A stretch of 64,000 nt of DNA from Ophiostoma sp. CBS 140.51. Taxonomy: Eukaryota > Ascomycota > Sordariomycetes > Ophiostomatales > Ophiostomataceae. Both the position numbers and the translations under genes were made by a program. Under the pieces are notes generated by a model. That model was given only the letters and a program-made list of their open reading frames with translations, was not told the DNA's origin and made no database searches. Location: assembly GCA_029298735.1 (NCBI GenBank), contig JANSLP010000022.1:1-64000 (forward strand). Reading direction: 5' to 3'. Below are positions 44,353-54,597 of the stretch, piece after piece. Numbering within the stretch: position 1 is the stretch's first letter; the number at the start of each line of letters is the position of its first letter.

Positions 44353-47286
44353 AGGTCATTGAGACACTTTAGGAGGCGACAAGGTGACAGAGGAACGTGG
44401 TAACAGGATGACATGAGATACTTGAGGGATATCTCAAGGCCGCAATACAGGACTGAGGGAGCTTCTTCGTTCTACTTACTCATTAATAAGTGATTGCTCT
44501 TCTGTGCTCGCTTTACTTCATTTCCTTTCTTTTCGTTTATCTTTTTTTTTGCTTATTTTGCGTCCCGTCTTATTGGCAGTCGCCCAGTTCAACCCATATT
44601 TACTTATGCTTGTCTGTTTTGTTGGGCTATCATTTTCATAATTTACGATTTCCATGGGCTTATCTATTTCGTCATTTGTAAATCACTCGTAAATCGGTTT
44701 GATTACCTACTCTCGTTTCCCATTCTCTAGGATCTCTTTCCCTCATTGTTTAATTCTATTGCTTGCTTTTTTCTTGCTTTCAGCCAGCCATCTGGTTACC
44801 AAAAAGGCAACAAGATGAGACACAGACCATGCCGTCGCAGCAGAACAAGCAGGGGAGAGGGGTCACCTACGATATTCAGTAATGCTGCAGTCTAAACATT
44901 CTAACATCTGCCCCATCTGGTCCCTCTCTTTTTTTTTCTTCCGTATGGTGTCGCTTTTTTTCTCCCCTCTTGCCTGTACGGAGCACTTCTTCTTCTTCTC
45001 TTTACATCCTACCAACGGCGAGCCGTTGAGCTACGAAAACTACGAAAAAGTACGGCGAGGCAAGTGATTGGGCAGCTCCCGGCATGGCACGATGCGGAAA
45101 GCAGTAAGTGCAAGAGGTCCGGTGGATGAATAGACGTTGAGAAAAGGGCCCTGTTGAAAAAAGAGGGTTTTCTTGGGGGAGATGAAGAAACTAACAAGAG
45201 CTGGGACGACAAGACGGGTGGTGGAGATGATGGGCAGGCCAGTAGTAGGGCTGTGTGAAGGACCAGCAAATACTAGCACTAGAAAAAGACTCTCAATAAG
45301 AGTGTAGAAAAGAAAGTCAAGAGATCACATGTAGGAAAAAGGTAAGAAAAATAAGAAAAAATAAGCGAGGAAAAGGCTTGTTTTCCTAACCATAAAATTT
45401 GCGTAGAAAAACAATGGACAACAATGGACAACGCGTGTACTCGCCGGAAAGTGTCAAGGCGCATGCCAAATGAGCAATTCGTCATGGACGACTGGAAAAC
45501 TGGACAGACAGACTAGCAGAAACAACACAAATGGCATCAGGCTCGGTCCATTTCTGGCATCTGATTGAGTTACACTGAGAGGCAGCCCGTCATGAGGCCG
45601 TTTCATCAAATAATAAGATGCACCGCACGGCGCATTGCAGCGTGGTATGGCCCTACGGGAAGTATTGACCGGACTATTGCAGCTGTTTTTGCAGCTTCGA
45701 AAGGATGGTTGCTCATAGGGCTGCAGGTGACAAGGGGGGGGGGGTGAGAGGAGCAGGAGGATTGAAAAGATAGATGGAGGCTGTCTCTCCCTTGGTGCCA
45801 GCCTGTCAGGGGACGGACGACTTGGCTGGCGCTGGCTTCTGGCAGGTGGGCATGGGCACAACATGGCATGGGCGTGGCAGGGGCTTTGCCCTGACCAGGG
45901 GGCCTGTCTGTCTGCTGTGATCAGCCCAAAGTTGACTGGGGAGGGTGGTCCATCGTCGTAACCCGTCGTCGTGCCCCAGTGCCGGGAAATAGTGTGATTC
46001 TTTGGAGTTAGTAGCTTGTTAGTCTGGTGCGTCGGTCTGATTGCCTGGTTGTGAGCGGGGTTGTGCTGTGTTGTGGGCGTTGTGCACGGAGAGATACTCT
46101 TTTTTGTGTGAAGATTATCATAGGTGAGGAAAACGACGGCGTATGGACAGAGCAACTCGTCTCCATAGCCAAGTGTAGAAATTACGCAAGAGAACCCGCC
46201 GGTCGGGTGCTCAGCAGCACTAGAACTGCCGCTGATTGGCCGGTGGCACCTGCCATGTTCCCCGTCTGGCAGGCGGGCCTGGGCCGAATTGGATGTCTGC
46301 AGCATATATTGGAAGTAGCGAGGGAGCTGATGGGGAGCCATATTAGTAAAGTACACAGTAGCAAGACTGGGCTGGACCGCCGTCGCGACTTCCCTGTCTG
46401 GCTCGGCCGTTGTAATAACGCTTTTTGGTCTGCACATCGTGGCAAGCACGCTCCATTCTCTTTGCTAAAAAACTAAAGTAGCGCTCTGCACCTGCCCTGC
46501 GCGTAACGGCTTGTGGGCTGTTGTGGACTGTTGTGGACTGTAGACTGTGGACTGCGACTGTTGAGCTGTTGGGCAGGAGCGACTGACAAAGGCTGACAGA
46601 GCCTAGCCGGACCCCGAACGATGGGCCATTGTTTCCGTTCATTGTAGCCGTTCCTTCCCTAAAACCGCAACTTGCAAGACACGCTTAAAAACGAAGTAAG
46701 GGGGTTACAAGCTAGCACCATAGCAAACGCTCCCCTCCGCTGCTCTAGCACTTGCCCACTCGGAATGCAGTACCATCACTGTTGTGTATGCACCTTCCAT
46801 GCACTCACGCGCGCTCCCACGCACCTGCCTGAACTTTGCACTTCTGCGCTTCTGCGCTTCTGCATATCCGTAACTACGAACATACTTGGCCTGCTCACCT
46901 CGCTCTTTCCACGTTCTTCAGCCCTGTGCCTGCTCCGTATTTCTGGCCGCTTGGCCAAGCCAGCGCCAGTGCCTCGAGCCGCTGCTCTTTCCTTCTTTTT
47001 TCCACTCCAACGCCGTGCTCTCCAGCAAGCACAAAAACTCAAGTCCCGGGGGCGTCGTAAGTCGTAAAACTGGCGAATGGGATCTGACCAGCTGCCACGG
47101 CTTTGCCCGTTGCACTAGAGTCTAGAGGTCGCTCGGTTCAAATTTTGTATTTGCATATATTGGCGTTTGCCAGCCTCCTTCCAGTTGGACTTCGGTTGGG
47201 GCGCTCTTTCCTCTTTCGACCATCCCTCGAGTACACTGCTAGTCGCTGTTTCCTATTAGCGCTACGAAAAGCAATAAATCCCCGCC

Positions 47287-47326
47287 TATGCAGGCAGGCG
47301 GCAGGCGGCAGGAGGCAGGCGGCACA
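47287..47326. repeat. Imperfect GGCAGGC-type tandem repeat
   Basis: About 40 bases of imperfect 7-bp GGCAGGC/GGCAGGA units in gene-free DNA. It is a simple repeat with no sign of function. Confidence 0.7.
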
Positions 47327-48343
47327 CATACAAAAGAGACAAAATCAGAAAGTGCAAGTATTAGAGCCCTACCACACACTGCGGTGCATAATGTCGCTTT
47401 TCCCGCCCCATATTTTTATGCTTGGGTGCTAACCGGTGCTGGACGCCGGCCGGTGCTTCGCTCTTTCTGTCTTAACCTCATGAGAAAATATCGAGCCAGA
47501 CCGCATACGCCTGCCCTTTCTTCATCATCGTTCCTGCCTGCTACGTTTCTGCCCTCGCAGTTACTTTCCGTTGGGTCTAGAAGAAGCAAGACGCCGTCCA
47601 GCGACGAGCGACGAGCGGTATTTACTGAGTATATGATTAGTCAGGAGTAACTTTGACTTGGGGAAGGAGTGAAGTACACGGATATCTCATCAAAAAAGGG
47701 GGGAAAAGGAAAAAACGAAGAAAAAAGAAGAAGAAAAGAAAACTTCCGGTCTCACTCCTCTCTCCCAACAGCCTTCCAACACCCCCTCTTATCTTCCACT
47801 CTCCCGCACGAACCACTCGCATTCCTCGTGCTCTCCCTCGCCGGTACACCCCCTTGCGTGTCTGTCCGTGCTGTTTGTCTGTCTCTGTGTCTTTGTGTTT
47901 CCATGTCTCTATGTCCCTGACGTCTTACTTGGTTCCCTTCTGTGGACTATTCTGGTCTTTCTTTTGCACTTTTGGTTTTCTTGTGGGTCTATGCTCCGTC
48001 CGGAGTGCGACTACGACGTCCATCGAACGTTGCGGAGAAGACTGCCCGTTCCTCTGGTGTCTAGTCCGCGTTTCTGGTCCGTTCACACAACCCTAACCAA
48101 AGACAAAAAAGAGGCACTATTAGATGTAAAGTGGGGTGCCCAAAGCCGATCGAGACGAAGAATCGAAGAATCTTGACCAAAGAAGAAAAGAAGAATGAAA
48201 AGGAAACAGAAAAAAATCAAAGAAAAGAGGAAAAGGAAAGGGATGCGATGCAAGTCCTGCAGGAACGTGCAGCAGCCGCATGTTTTGAGTTTCACTAGAC
48301 GTAAAAGCGTGCGGCCCAGCGTTAACGATGTACGGGGCCATAT

Positions 48344-48371
48344 GGAGACTCATGGAGACTCATTGGAGACT
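48344..48371. repeat. Tandem GGAGACTCAT repeat
   Basis: Three near-perfect copies of a ten-base unit (GGAGACTCAT, GGAGACTCATT, GGAGACTC) in the gene-free region downstream of the D-2-hydroxyglutarate dehydrogenase gene. Confidence 0.7.
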
Positions 48372-48884
48372 CCCAAACCCTCAAAGAAGGGGCCCAGATG
48401 AAGACCGAGACACTCGTCGACGCACGGAGGTGCAGCAGTAAAAAAAAGTAGAAAAGAAGAGGCCTCCCGCCCTAGTCCCCACTTGCTCTCCGCTCTCCGG
48501 TCCGATACTGTTGTAATGCGGGTGAATATTGGTGATGTGAACGTCTCTTCATTGTTTTTGCAGTGTTTTGTAGTGTTTCTGTTTTGGTTTTGATTTTTTG
48601 GCTTCATGATTTCTTTTTTTTTCGCCGTCATTCTGCTCCGGCTGTTCGTCTTTTTTGCCTTTCCCGTCTTTTTCATCGACTCCACTGCCTTTTATTACCC
48701 CCTCTCGCTTCTTCGCTTCTACTGCTTCCACCGCTTCTATCGAGTTTCTGTCTCCGTGTCTATTGCGTTAAGATATGGAGTCATACATGGATATCACCCG
48801 TTTTGGAACAACCGCACGATCCAAATGTCCAAATCGTACACCGTCCCCGCCGGCCTGCGTGCCGTCGACCGCTTCAGCGCCGGC

Positions 48885-50782
48885 CTAGATGTACTTGTAC
48901 GGGTTCATGATGCCGTTCTAGTTTGGTCAGCATGAAATATTGGTGGAATATTGGCAGGATGGGAGCATGAGAGGATCTGGCAGGTGGCATGTCGGAAACA
49001 GATCGGGGGAAATCAAAAGAAGAAGAAAAAAGAAGGAAGATAAGTGAAAGGAAGGGGAGAGAACCAAAACGAAAGGAAAGGAAAGGAGGGAACCAACACA
49101 GGGAGGTTACTCACAGGGTCAAACGTGTTCTTGATCTGCTTCATCAGACCGACCAGCGTGTCGTTCCGGCTGTAGCCGATGTACTTCTTCTTGGCGATGC
49201 CGAGGCCGTGCTCGGCGCTGATGCTGCCCTGCCTCTTGGCAATCCACTCGTAGACAAACGGCTCCAGTGCCTTCTCGACCTCACTATCGTACCGCCGCAC
49301 AGCAATGTTGAGGTGCAGGTTGGCATCGCCCATGTGGCCGTAGCCAACGACCTGGGCGGCCGGGAACTCGTCGCCGTCACCAATTAGGCCCTTGGACTCG
49401 AGCTGCACCCGCGTGTCCTCGACCAGCTTGTACAGCTCGGGCAGCGGGATGGAAACGTCGTACTTGTACACGCCGCCCAGGTGGCCTAGGCACTCGGTGA
49501 TGCCCTCGCGCCACGTCCACAGCGCCTTGACCTGCGTCTCGTCCTGCGCAACGACACCGTCCTCGACAATCTCCTTGCCCATCACATCCTCCAAAAAAGC
49601 CTCGAGCTTGGCCGTGTCATGCTCCGCGTTTGAACCGCTCGTCTCGATCAGGCAATAAAAGTCGTGCTCGCCGTCCAGCGGCCTCCGTGCATCAGGGCGC
49701 ACGGTACGCACAATCTGCTGGCTGCCAGCGTCCATGAGCTCAAAGGCTGACAAAATCTCAGACAGCTGTGACTTGGCCTCGCGGAACGCCTTCAAAGCCT
49801 GCTCGTACGACGACAGACCCAGGAACGCCACGTTGACGGCCGCGGGACGCTGCGGGCACGCAATCGACACGCCCGTCACGACACCCAGCGTACCCTCGGC
49901 GCCAATAAACAGCTGCTTGAGATCATAGCCCGTGTTGTTCTTGCGCAGCTTGCACAGGTCGTCGACAATCGTGCCGTCAGGCAGCACGGCTTCAACGCCC
50001 AGAACTGTGCCGTGCAGACTGCCGTAGCGCAGCAGACGCAGACCACCAGCGTTGGTCGAGATGTTGCCGCCAATATGGCACGAGCCCTTAGCGCCCAGGT
50101 CCAGAGGGAAGAGGTAGCCGCGCTCGGCCAGGTAGGCGTCGGCAACCTCAAGCACAACACCGGCATCCACAACCAGCGTGCCGCTGACGTCGTCAAACGA
50201 GCGAATCGTCTGCATGCGGCCCATGCTCAGTACAACCTCGTCAAACACGGGCACCGAGCCACCAACAAGACCCGTGTTGCCGCCCTGCGGCACAACAGCC
50301 AGGCGCTGGTCGTTGCAGTACTTGAGCACCTTGCTGACCTCCTCCGTCGAGCCGGGACGCAGCACCAGCTGGCCGTGGCCGCGGTACTTGCGCATCCAGT
50401 CGCCGTTGAACGGCTCGACGTCGTCCTGGGACGCGGGGTCCGTCACAGCATCGATCACGCCGTTCTCGCCTAGCAGCTCCTTGAAGTAGGCGACGTGCTC
50501 GCGGGTCAGAGCCGCAAAGCGGGAGTCGCGCTTCAGATCCGGGTAGCGTTCCGAGGTGCGTGTAATGTCCGCTCGCCGTGCCTGCGTGGGCCGCCATGAC
50601 CGTGCAGGGGTAGTGGAGAAGCTCCGGGTTGCCGTCGCTGCTGTCGCCGTCGTCTTCGAGGCCGTCCGGAAGGTCGAGCTGGCCGGCGTCGCTGTCCGTG
50701 CGGTGCATGCCGATCGTAACACAGCCGTTTTGGGAGCGGCCGTCTTCCGCAGCACGGAGCCGACTTGTGCCTTAAATGCCAT
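48885..50782 (-). CDS. DLD2: D-2-hydroxyglutarate dehydrogenase, mitochondrial, FAD-linked (Dld2/Aip2 family)
   Basis: Predicted flavoenzyme oxidising D-2-hydroxyglutarate (or D-lactate) in mitochondria; 566 residues from exons 49115-50782 and 48885-48917. The first ~65 residues are Ala/Arg/Ser/Thr-rich without acidic residues, ending RSFSTTPAR, a clear presequence. FAD-binding type 4 hallmarks are VVPQGGNTGLVGGSVPVFDE and the PLDLGAKGSCHIGGN ... NAGGLRLLRYGS block. The FAD-oxidase C-terminal domain has LIETSGSN, VVGYGHMGDANLHLN and ISAEHGLG. NGDWMRKYRG and DLGAKGSCH follow the D2HGDH pattern better than yeast Dld1, but substrate preference is inferred. The last exon encodes only NGIMNPYKYI after a 197-nt intron (donor GTGAGT, branch GCTGAC, acceptor CTAG); this completes the conserved DPxGIxNPYK end. 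The start is the ATG opening the presequence. Confidence 0.92.
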
Positions 50783-51959
50783 GGTTGGAGACAGGGGGCA
50801 CAAAAATAAGTGAGGGGTGTGGTGTGTGGTGTGTGTGACGTGATGTGCGACTCCGTTTGATTTTCGCAAAGAATATCCAAGAGAAAAAGAGAGAAAAATC
50901 CAAGCAGATATCGTCAACAAAAATGGCCTTTCAGAAACAACAATCCAGGATGTCAATGCCACTTCCAAAAAAGCCCAATTACGTGCTCGCAGTTACCAAA
51001 CGCTCGTTCGTCACCTGTTTCGGCCGCCGTCCTGCATGTACTTATACTCGCTGAGAAACAAAAGTTTAACCGCGCTTTATTATTAGAGAATCACTGTCCG
51101 CAATCGGATTCTGGGCTCCGATTCTTTTCGCGCAGGCACAAGTCTCCATACAAAAATTAGGCTATCGGCACGTGATTTGGTCTGGCCCATCAATTCACTT
51201 CCCTACTATCAGCGACGACCAATATGATTAGTCATCTGGCTTTTGTTGTACCTGCCATGTACCACTCCTGCCACACACCAGCCACCAGTCCTACTCGATA
51301 GTTTAGTGTAATTATTACAGGCAAATAAAAAAGGGTTTGCTCGTGTATTCATTACTTTCACAGCTAATAATTGCCTACGTACCATATGTCAGCTCCGTAA
51401 CATATCACAGGATAGGTTCTAAGTCGGAATTGAGATTCCGGGTGGACTTGATTATATCATCGCTGGCGCCCGAGTATCTTATCGAGAGATACATGTGAGT
51501 ACTTTCTCTGATAAGAGCATTTTGACGCAAAGAGTTGAGCACATCAGGCCCCAAGCGGGACAGAAAGCCTGTAGCGTAAGACCCACACGAGGCCAGAGTG
51601 AGAGGCACCTCGGCCAATCACAGACAACCAGCCCAAAAGGCAGGGGCGGCCGCGCTTTCCTTGCCCATAGGCTGCCAGCTTCGTCAGAGCTTTTGGAGCC
51701 TGGTGCTGTGTTGCTGGCGTTTTGGCTGGCTTTGGCTGGCAAGCACGACCGAGCAGCACCTCCTTCAAACGCGGCAGCATCTCAAGCTCCAATCCACATC
51801 ACCATTTTGACCATCACACATTTGGCGACGCAACACGACGGCATCTAACTACCTGCCCGACATCGAAACTACACATTTGCATACATTTCGCATTTCGAAT
51901 CGACCTAGTCCATCTCAATTTGCCGTTACCGCCCGCCACACCAACCTCCATAAGCAGCC
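50783..51959. promoter_or_regulatory. Divergent promoter region of D2HGDH and proteasome alpha4 genes
   Basis: About 1.2 kb between two divergent starts. Neither half carries a recognisable gene or RNA. A/T-rich sequence lies at 51.05-51.5 kb. I could not identify a convincing proteasome-associated control element. Confidence 0.45.
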
Positions 51960-53133
51960 ATGGCTTCGGGTTACGACAGAGCTCTGTCTGGTGAGTCTGA
52001 TGCAGTTGCCGTCGGATGGATGCAAAAGAAGAACCGAAGCTTTCCTTGATGACGACTGGATGCTAACCTACTCCCCCTTATAGTTTTCAGGTTCGTACTA
52101 CGATGCGTGCTCCGGCCGCGCCTCCCCGCGATCTGACCGCCCCTCATCTCCAATCCACCATTGTACCGTTTGCCGGTTCAGCGATTCAGCGATTCAGCGA
52201 TTCTAACAACATTGCAGTCCCGATGGACACGTTTTCCAGGTCGAATATGCTGGTGAAGCAGTAAAGAGAGGTACGACTATGTTACGGCAGCTTTCCGTTC
52301 CCACCCAGGCGAACCATCGACTAACACCTCTTCACAGGAACCTGCGCCGTTGGCGTCAAGGGTAGCGACATTGTGGTGCTGGGCTGCGAGAAGCGGTCGG
52401 CCATGAAGCTGCAAGACACCCGCATCACCCCGTCCAAGATTGGCCTGCTCGACACCCACGCCTGCCTGGCTTTCGCCGGCCTCAACGCCGACGCGCGCAT
52501 CCTGCTCGACAAGGCGCGGTTAGAGGCCCAGTCGCACCGCCTGACCGTCGAGGACCCCGTTACGATCGAGTACATTACCAAATACATTGCCGGTGTGCAG
52601 CAGCGGTACACGCAGAGCGGTGGTGTGCGGCCGTTTGGCATTAGCACGCTGATTGTCGGCTTCGACAAGGGCAGCAAGGTGCCCCGTCTCTACCAGACCG
52701 AGCCCTCGGGCATTTACTCTGCATGGTACGTCGCCCCGACCCCCTGGTTCTAATTATTTTGTTCAGGCACTGACAACGTAGGCGCGCAAACGCTATTGGC
52801 CGCTCGAGCAAGACGGTCCGCGAATTCCTCGAGCGCAACTACAAGGAGGACATGGACCGCGAGCAGACGATCCAGCTCGCTATCAAGTCGCTGCTGGAGG
52901 TTGTGCAGACCGGCGCAAAGAACATTGAGATTGCCATTATGGCACCGGGCAAGCCCATGGAGATGCTGCCCGTCGAGGACATTGAGAACCATGTCAAGAG
53001 CATCGAGCAGGAGAAGCAGGAGGAGGCGGCTAAGAAGAAGGGCGGCCGGTCCGGCGCCGGCGGCAGCTCTGCCACGACCAGCGCCGCCATCCCGACACGG
53101 GGGGCAGCCGACGACCACGGCGATTCGGACTAG
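51960..53133 (+). CDS. PRE6: 20S proteasome subunit alpha4 (Pre6/PSMA7 family)
   Basis: Predicted alpha-ring subunit of the 20S proteasome; 276 residues in five exons: 51960-51990, 52084-52090, 52218-52270, 52338-52725 and 52782-53133. The N-terminus SGYDRALS/VFS/PDGHVFQVEYA is the alpha-subunit signature, followed by EAVKRGTCAVGVKG, ITPSKIG, RLTVEDPVTIEY and YTQSGGVRPFGIS, all characteristic of alpha4. The C-terminus ends in a Lys-rich then Gly/Ser/Asp-rich tail longer than in yeast. Exon 2 is only TTTTCAG and completes the Val-Phe-Ser codons of the signature; without it the protein shifts frame. Branch sites are clear in all four introns (GCTAACC, TCTAACA, ACTAACA, CTGACAA). The donor after exon 2 is GTTCGT, which is less usual. 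Convergent with the CHY zinc-finger gene. Confidence 0.93.
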
Positions 53134-53537
53134 GTAGATGTCGGCGAGTCGTAGGCTGTTCGTGGGTGGGCTCTTGTGTTGCCCTGATGTGTTATCACAT
53201 CCATGGAAGAACGGGAGGCATATTGGCGGTGCAAACAGTATGCGTGCCTCCGTAGCTACAACAACCATTGATCAGCATGTAATCATATACTCTTTTTCGT
53301 TTCCTTTTGCTCCGTGTGCATGTTCCGTCATCTCTGGATTTGTTGCGCTTTGAAAAATGAAGAATATAAATAAAAATTAAACCATGAAATCGAAAACGCC
53401 ATGCGATGCTATCTTAGCTTTGCTCGCCCTCGCACGCGTGGGTATGTGACAGCTTGCTTTTGTCTCTCTCGCCTCTCTATTCCAACGCTTAATATTGGTC
53501 GAACCAACAACCCTTCGCAACGGCCTCCCCCATTTGT
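53134..53537. terminator. Convergent 3' region between alpha4 and CHY genes
   Basis: Four hundred bases shared by the 3' ends of two convergent genes. AATATAAATAAAAATTAAA around 53363-53381 looks like an A-rich polyadenylation context for the plus-strand gene. No gene is seen. Confidence 0.4.
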
Positions 53538-54010
53538 CTAACCCAGCCGGTCGGCATCCAGATCCGGGTCGAAGATCGTCCGCATCTCCTGGCCCTTGAC
53601 ACGGTCGTCCCTGATCATGCGGTTGTCTACACGCACGTCCTCGCTCTCAATCGTAATCGCCTGCTTTGGAGTCACGGCGTCAATGACAAAGTGGTTGTCG
53701 CAGTGCGGGCAGTACTCGTCCGAGTCTTCAAACTCGCGGGCGTCCTTGCGGAAGCACTTCTTGCACTTCTTGCAGGCAAAGATCATCTCGAACCGCTGCA
53801 TCAGAGCATGGTCCTCGGTCTCCTGATGGCACTCGCTGCAGTCAAACCACTTGCGGCAGCATGGTGACCGGATGGAGACCTGTGCGTTGAGAACGTGTTT
53901 GCTGGGGAAGAGAGAAAGAAAAGAAAAGGAGAGATGATGTTAGCGAGAGAGCTATATGGCGGTATATGCATGGAAATAGGGCCCTTTTGACAGTGTTACA
54001 CATACCACAT
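53538..54010 (-). CDS. CHY-type zinc-finger protein, Hot13-like
   Basis: Predicted 122-residue zinc protein of two exons, 54006-54010 and 53538-53901, joined over a 104-nt intron (donor GTATGT, branch GCTAAC, acceptor CCAG). Putative ligands are C2-x-H4, C16-C17, C23-x2-C26-H27, C45-x2-C48 and C66-x2-C69, the small CHY finger. IRSPCCRKWFDCSECH and FEMIFACKKCKK match the family of yeast Hot13, which acts in the intermembrane space on Mia40-dependent import; a role here is inferred from that similarity only. The first coding exon is just ATGTG, so Met and part of Cys2, the first ligand, lie before the intron. An internal Met36 would give only half the zinc site. It is divergent from SSL2, 587 bp away, and convergent with alpha4. 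Confidence 0.85.
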
Positions 54011-54597
54011 ATTGACAAAGATGCTGTAGGAAAAAAACTCCACGTCAGAAAACCACCGCTGGCGAGCTCAGGAACCAAAGTGAGGTTGACGTGTTTGCGT
54101 GGGCGTCCAAAAGTGGGGGATATTCGTGATATTTCCAATCACCAAGCTTCGGCGGGCGTTGCGCCTAGAAATTGCTAGAAAAAGGGCCCAAAGGGAGCTA
54201 CCGATAGGGGACTCAGGGGCGGCGGCATCACGTGAGTTCGTGGGGAAGGTGGGAGGCGGCTTTCAGCCTGCTGACTCGCACTAACTTTCAGCCGTGCCGC
54301 TTCCAGAGCCTCGCCATTGGCCCATATTAACAATCCAAGGCCGCACTTCTTTCAACCTCACATTGCCATCTTACTCTTCTCAACCTCTACCACCAACCCC
54401 AGCATCATCGTTACCGGGGCGTGGCCATCGTTATCCATCACCACAAGAGGTTTCGCGTGCGTCTGATATAGAGCACATAGTAGAGGAGGATACTGCGCGG
54501 ATCGATACGACGCCTTTTCTTTCGTTTTTGTCTTGCGACCACCGACGACGATTGAACGACGACTTGTGAATCTCTCCACCTCAACAGACCGTCGATC
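54011..54597. promoter_or_regulatory. Compact divergent promoter between CHY and SSL2 genes
   Basis: 587 bases separate the two start codons. It contains GGGGCGGCGGCATCACGTGAG, whose core CACGTG (54230-54235) is a palindromic E-box, and GCCATTGGCCC (54312-54322) with a CCATTGG (inverted CCAAT) box, both plausible control sites for a two-way promoter. Binding is not shown. Confidence 0.45.

Larger units (their letters stand above)
41556..48884. other. 7.3-kb gene-free interval
   Basis: The largest gap in the window. 42.5-43.75 kb is strongly purine-rich on the plus strand, which could be a distal leader of the minus-strand Zn2Cys6 gene or of an unrecognised minus-strand transcript. 44.49-44.76 kb is pyrimidine-rich. 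A dispersed-repeat copy lies at 44246-44352. Short tandem repeats occur at 43281, 46842, 47287 and 48344, and a run of 11 G at 45734-45744. Open frames such as 45454-46449 (minus) or 42992-43579 (minus) lack wobble bias and family features. No tRNA or transposase is recognised. Confidence 0.5.

Noticed and set aside
45454..46449. 331-codon minus-strand frame in the 7-kb gene-free interval
   Set aside because: No ATG-supported start, no wobble bias, no recognisable motif, and His/Pro/Thr-rich low complexity in parts.
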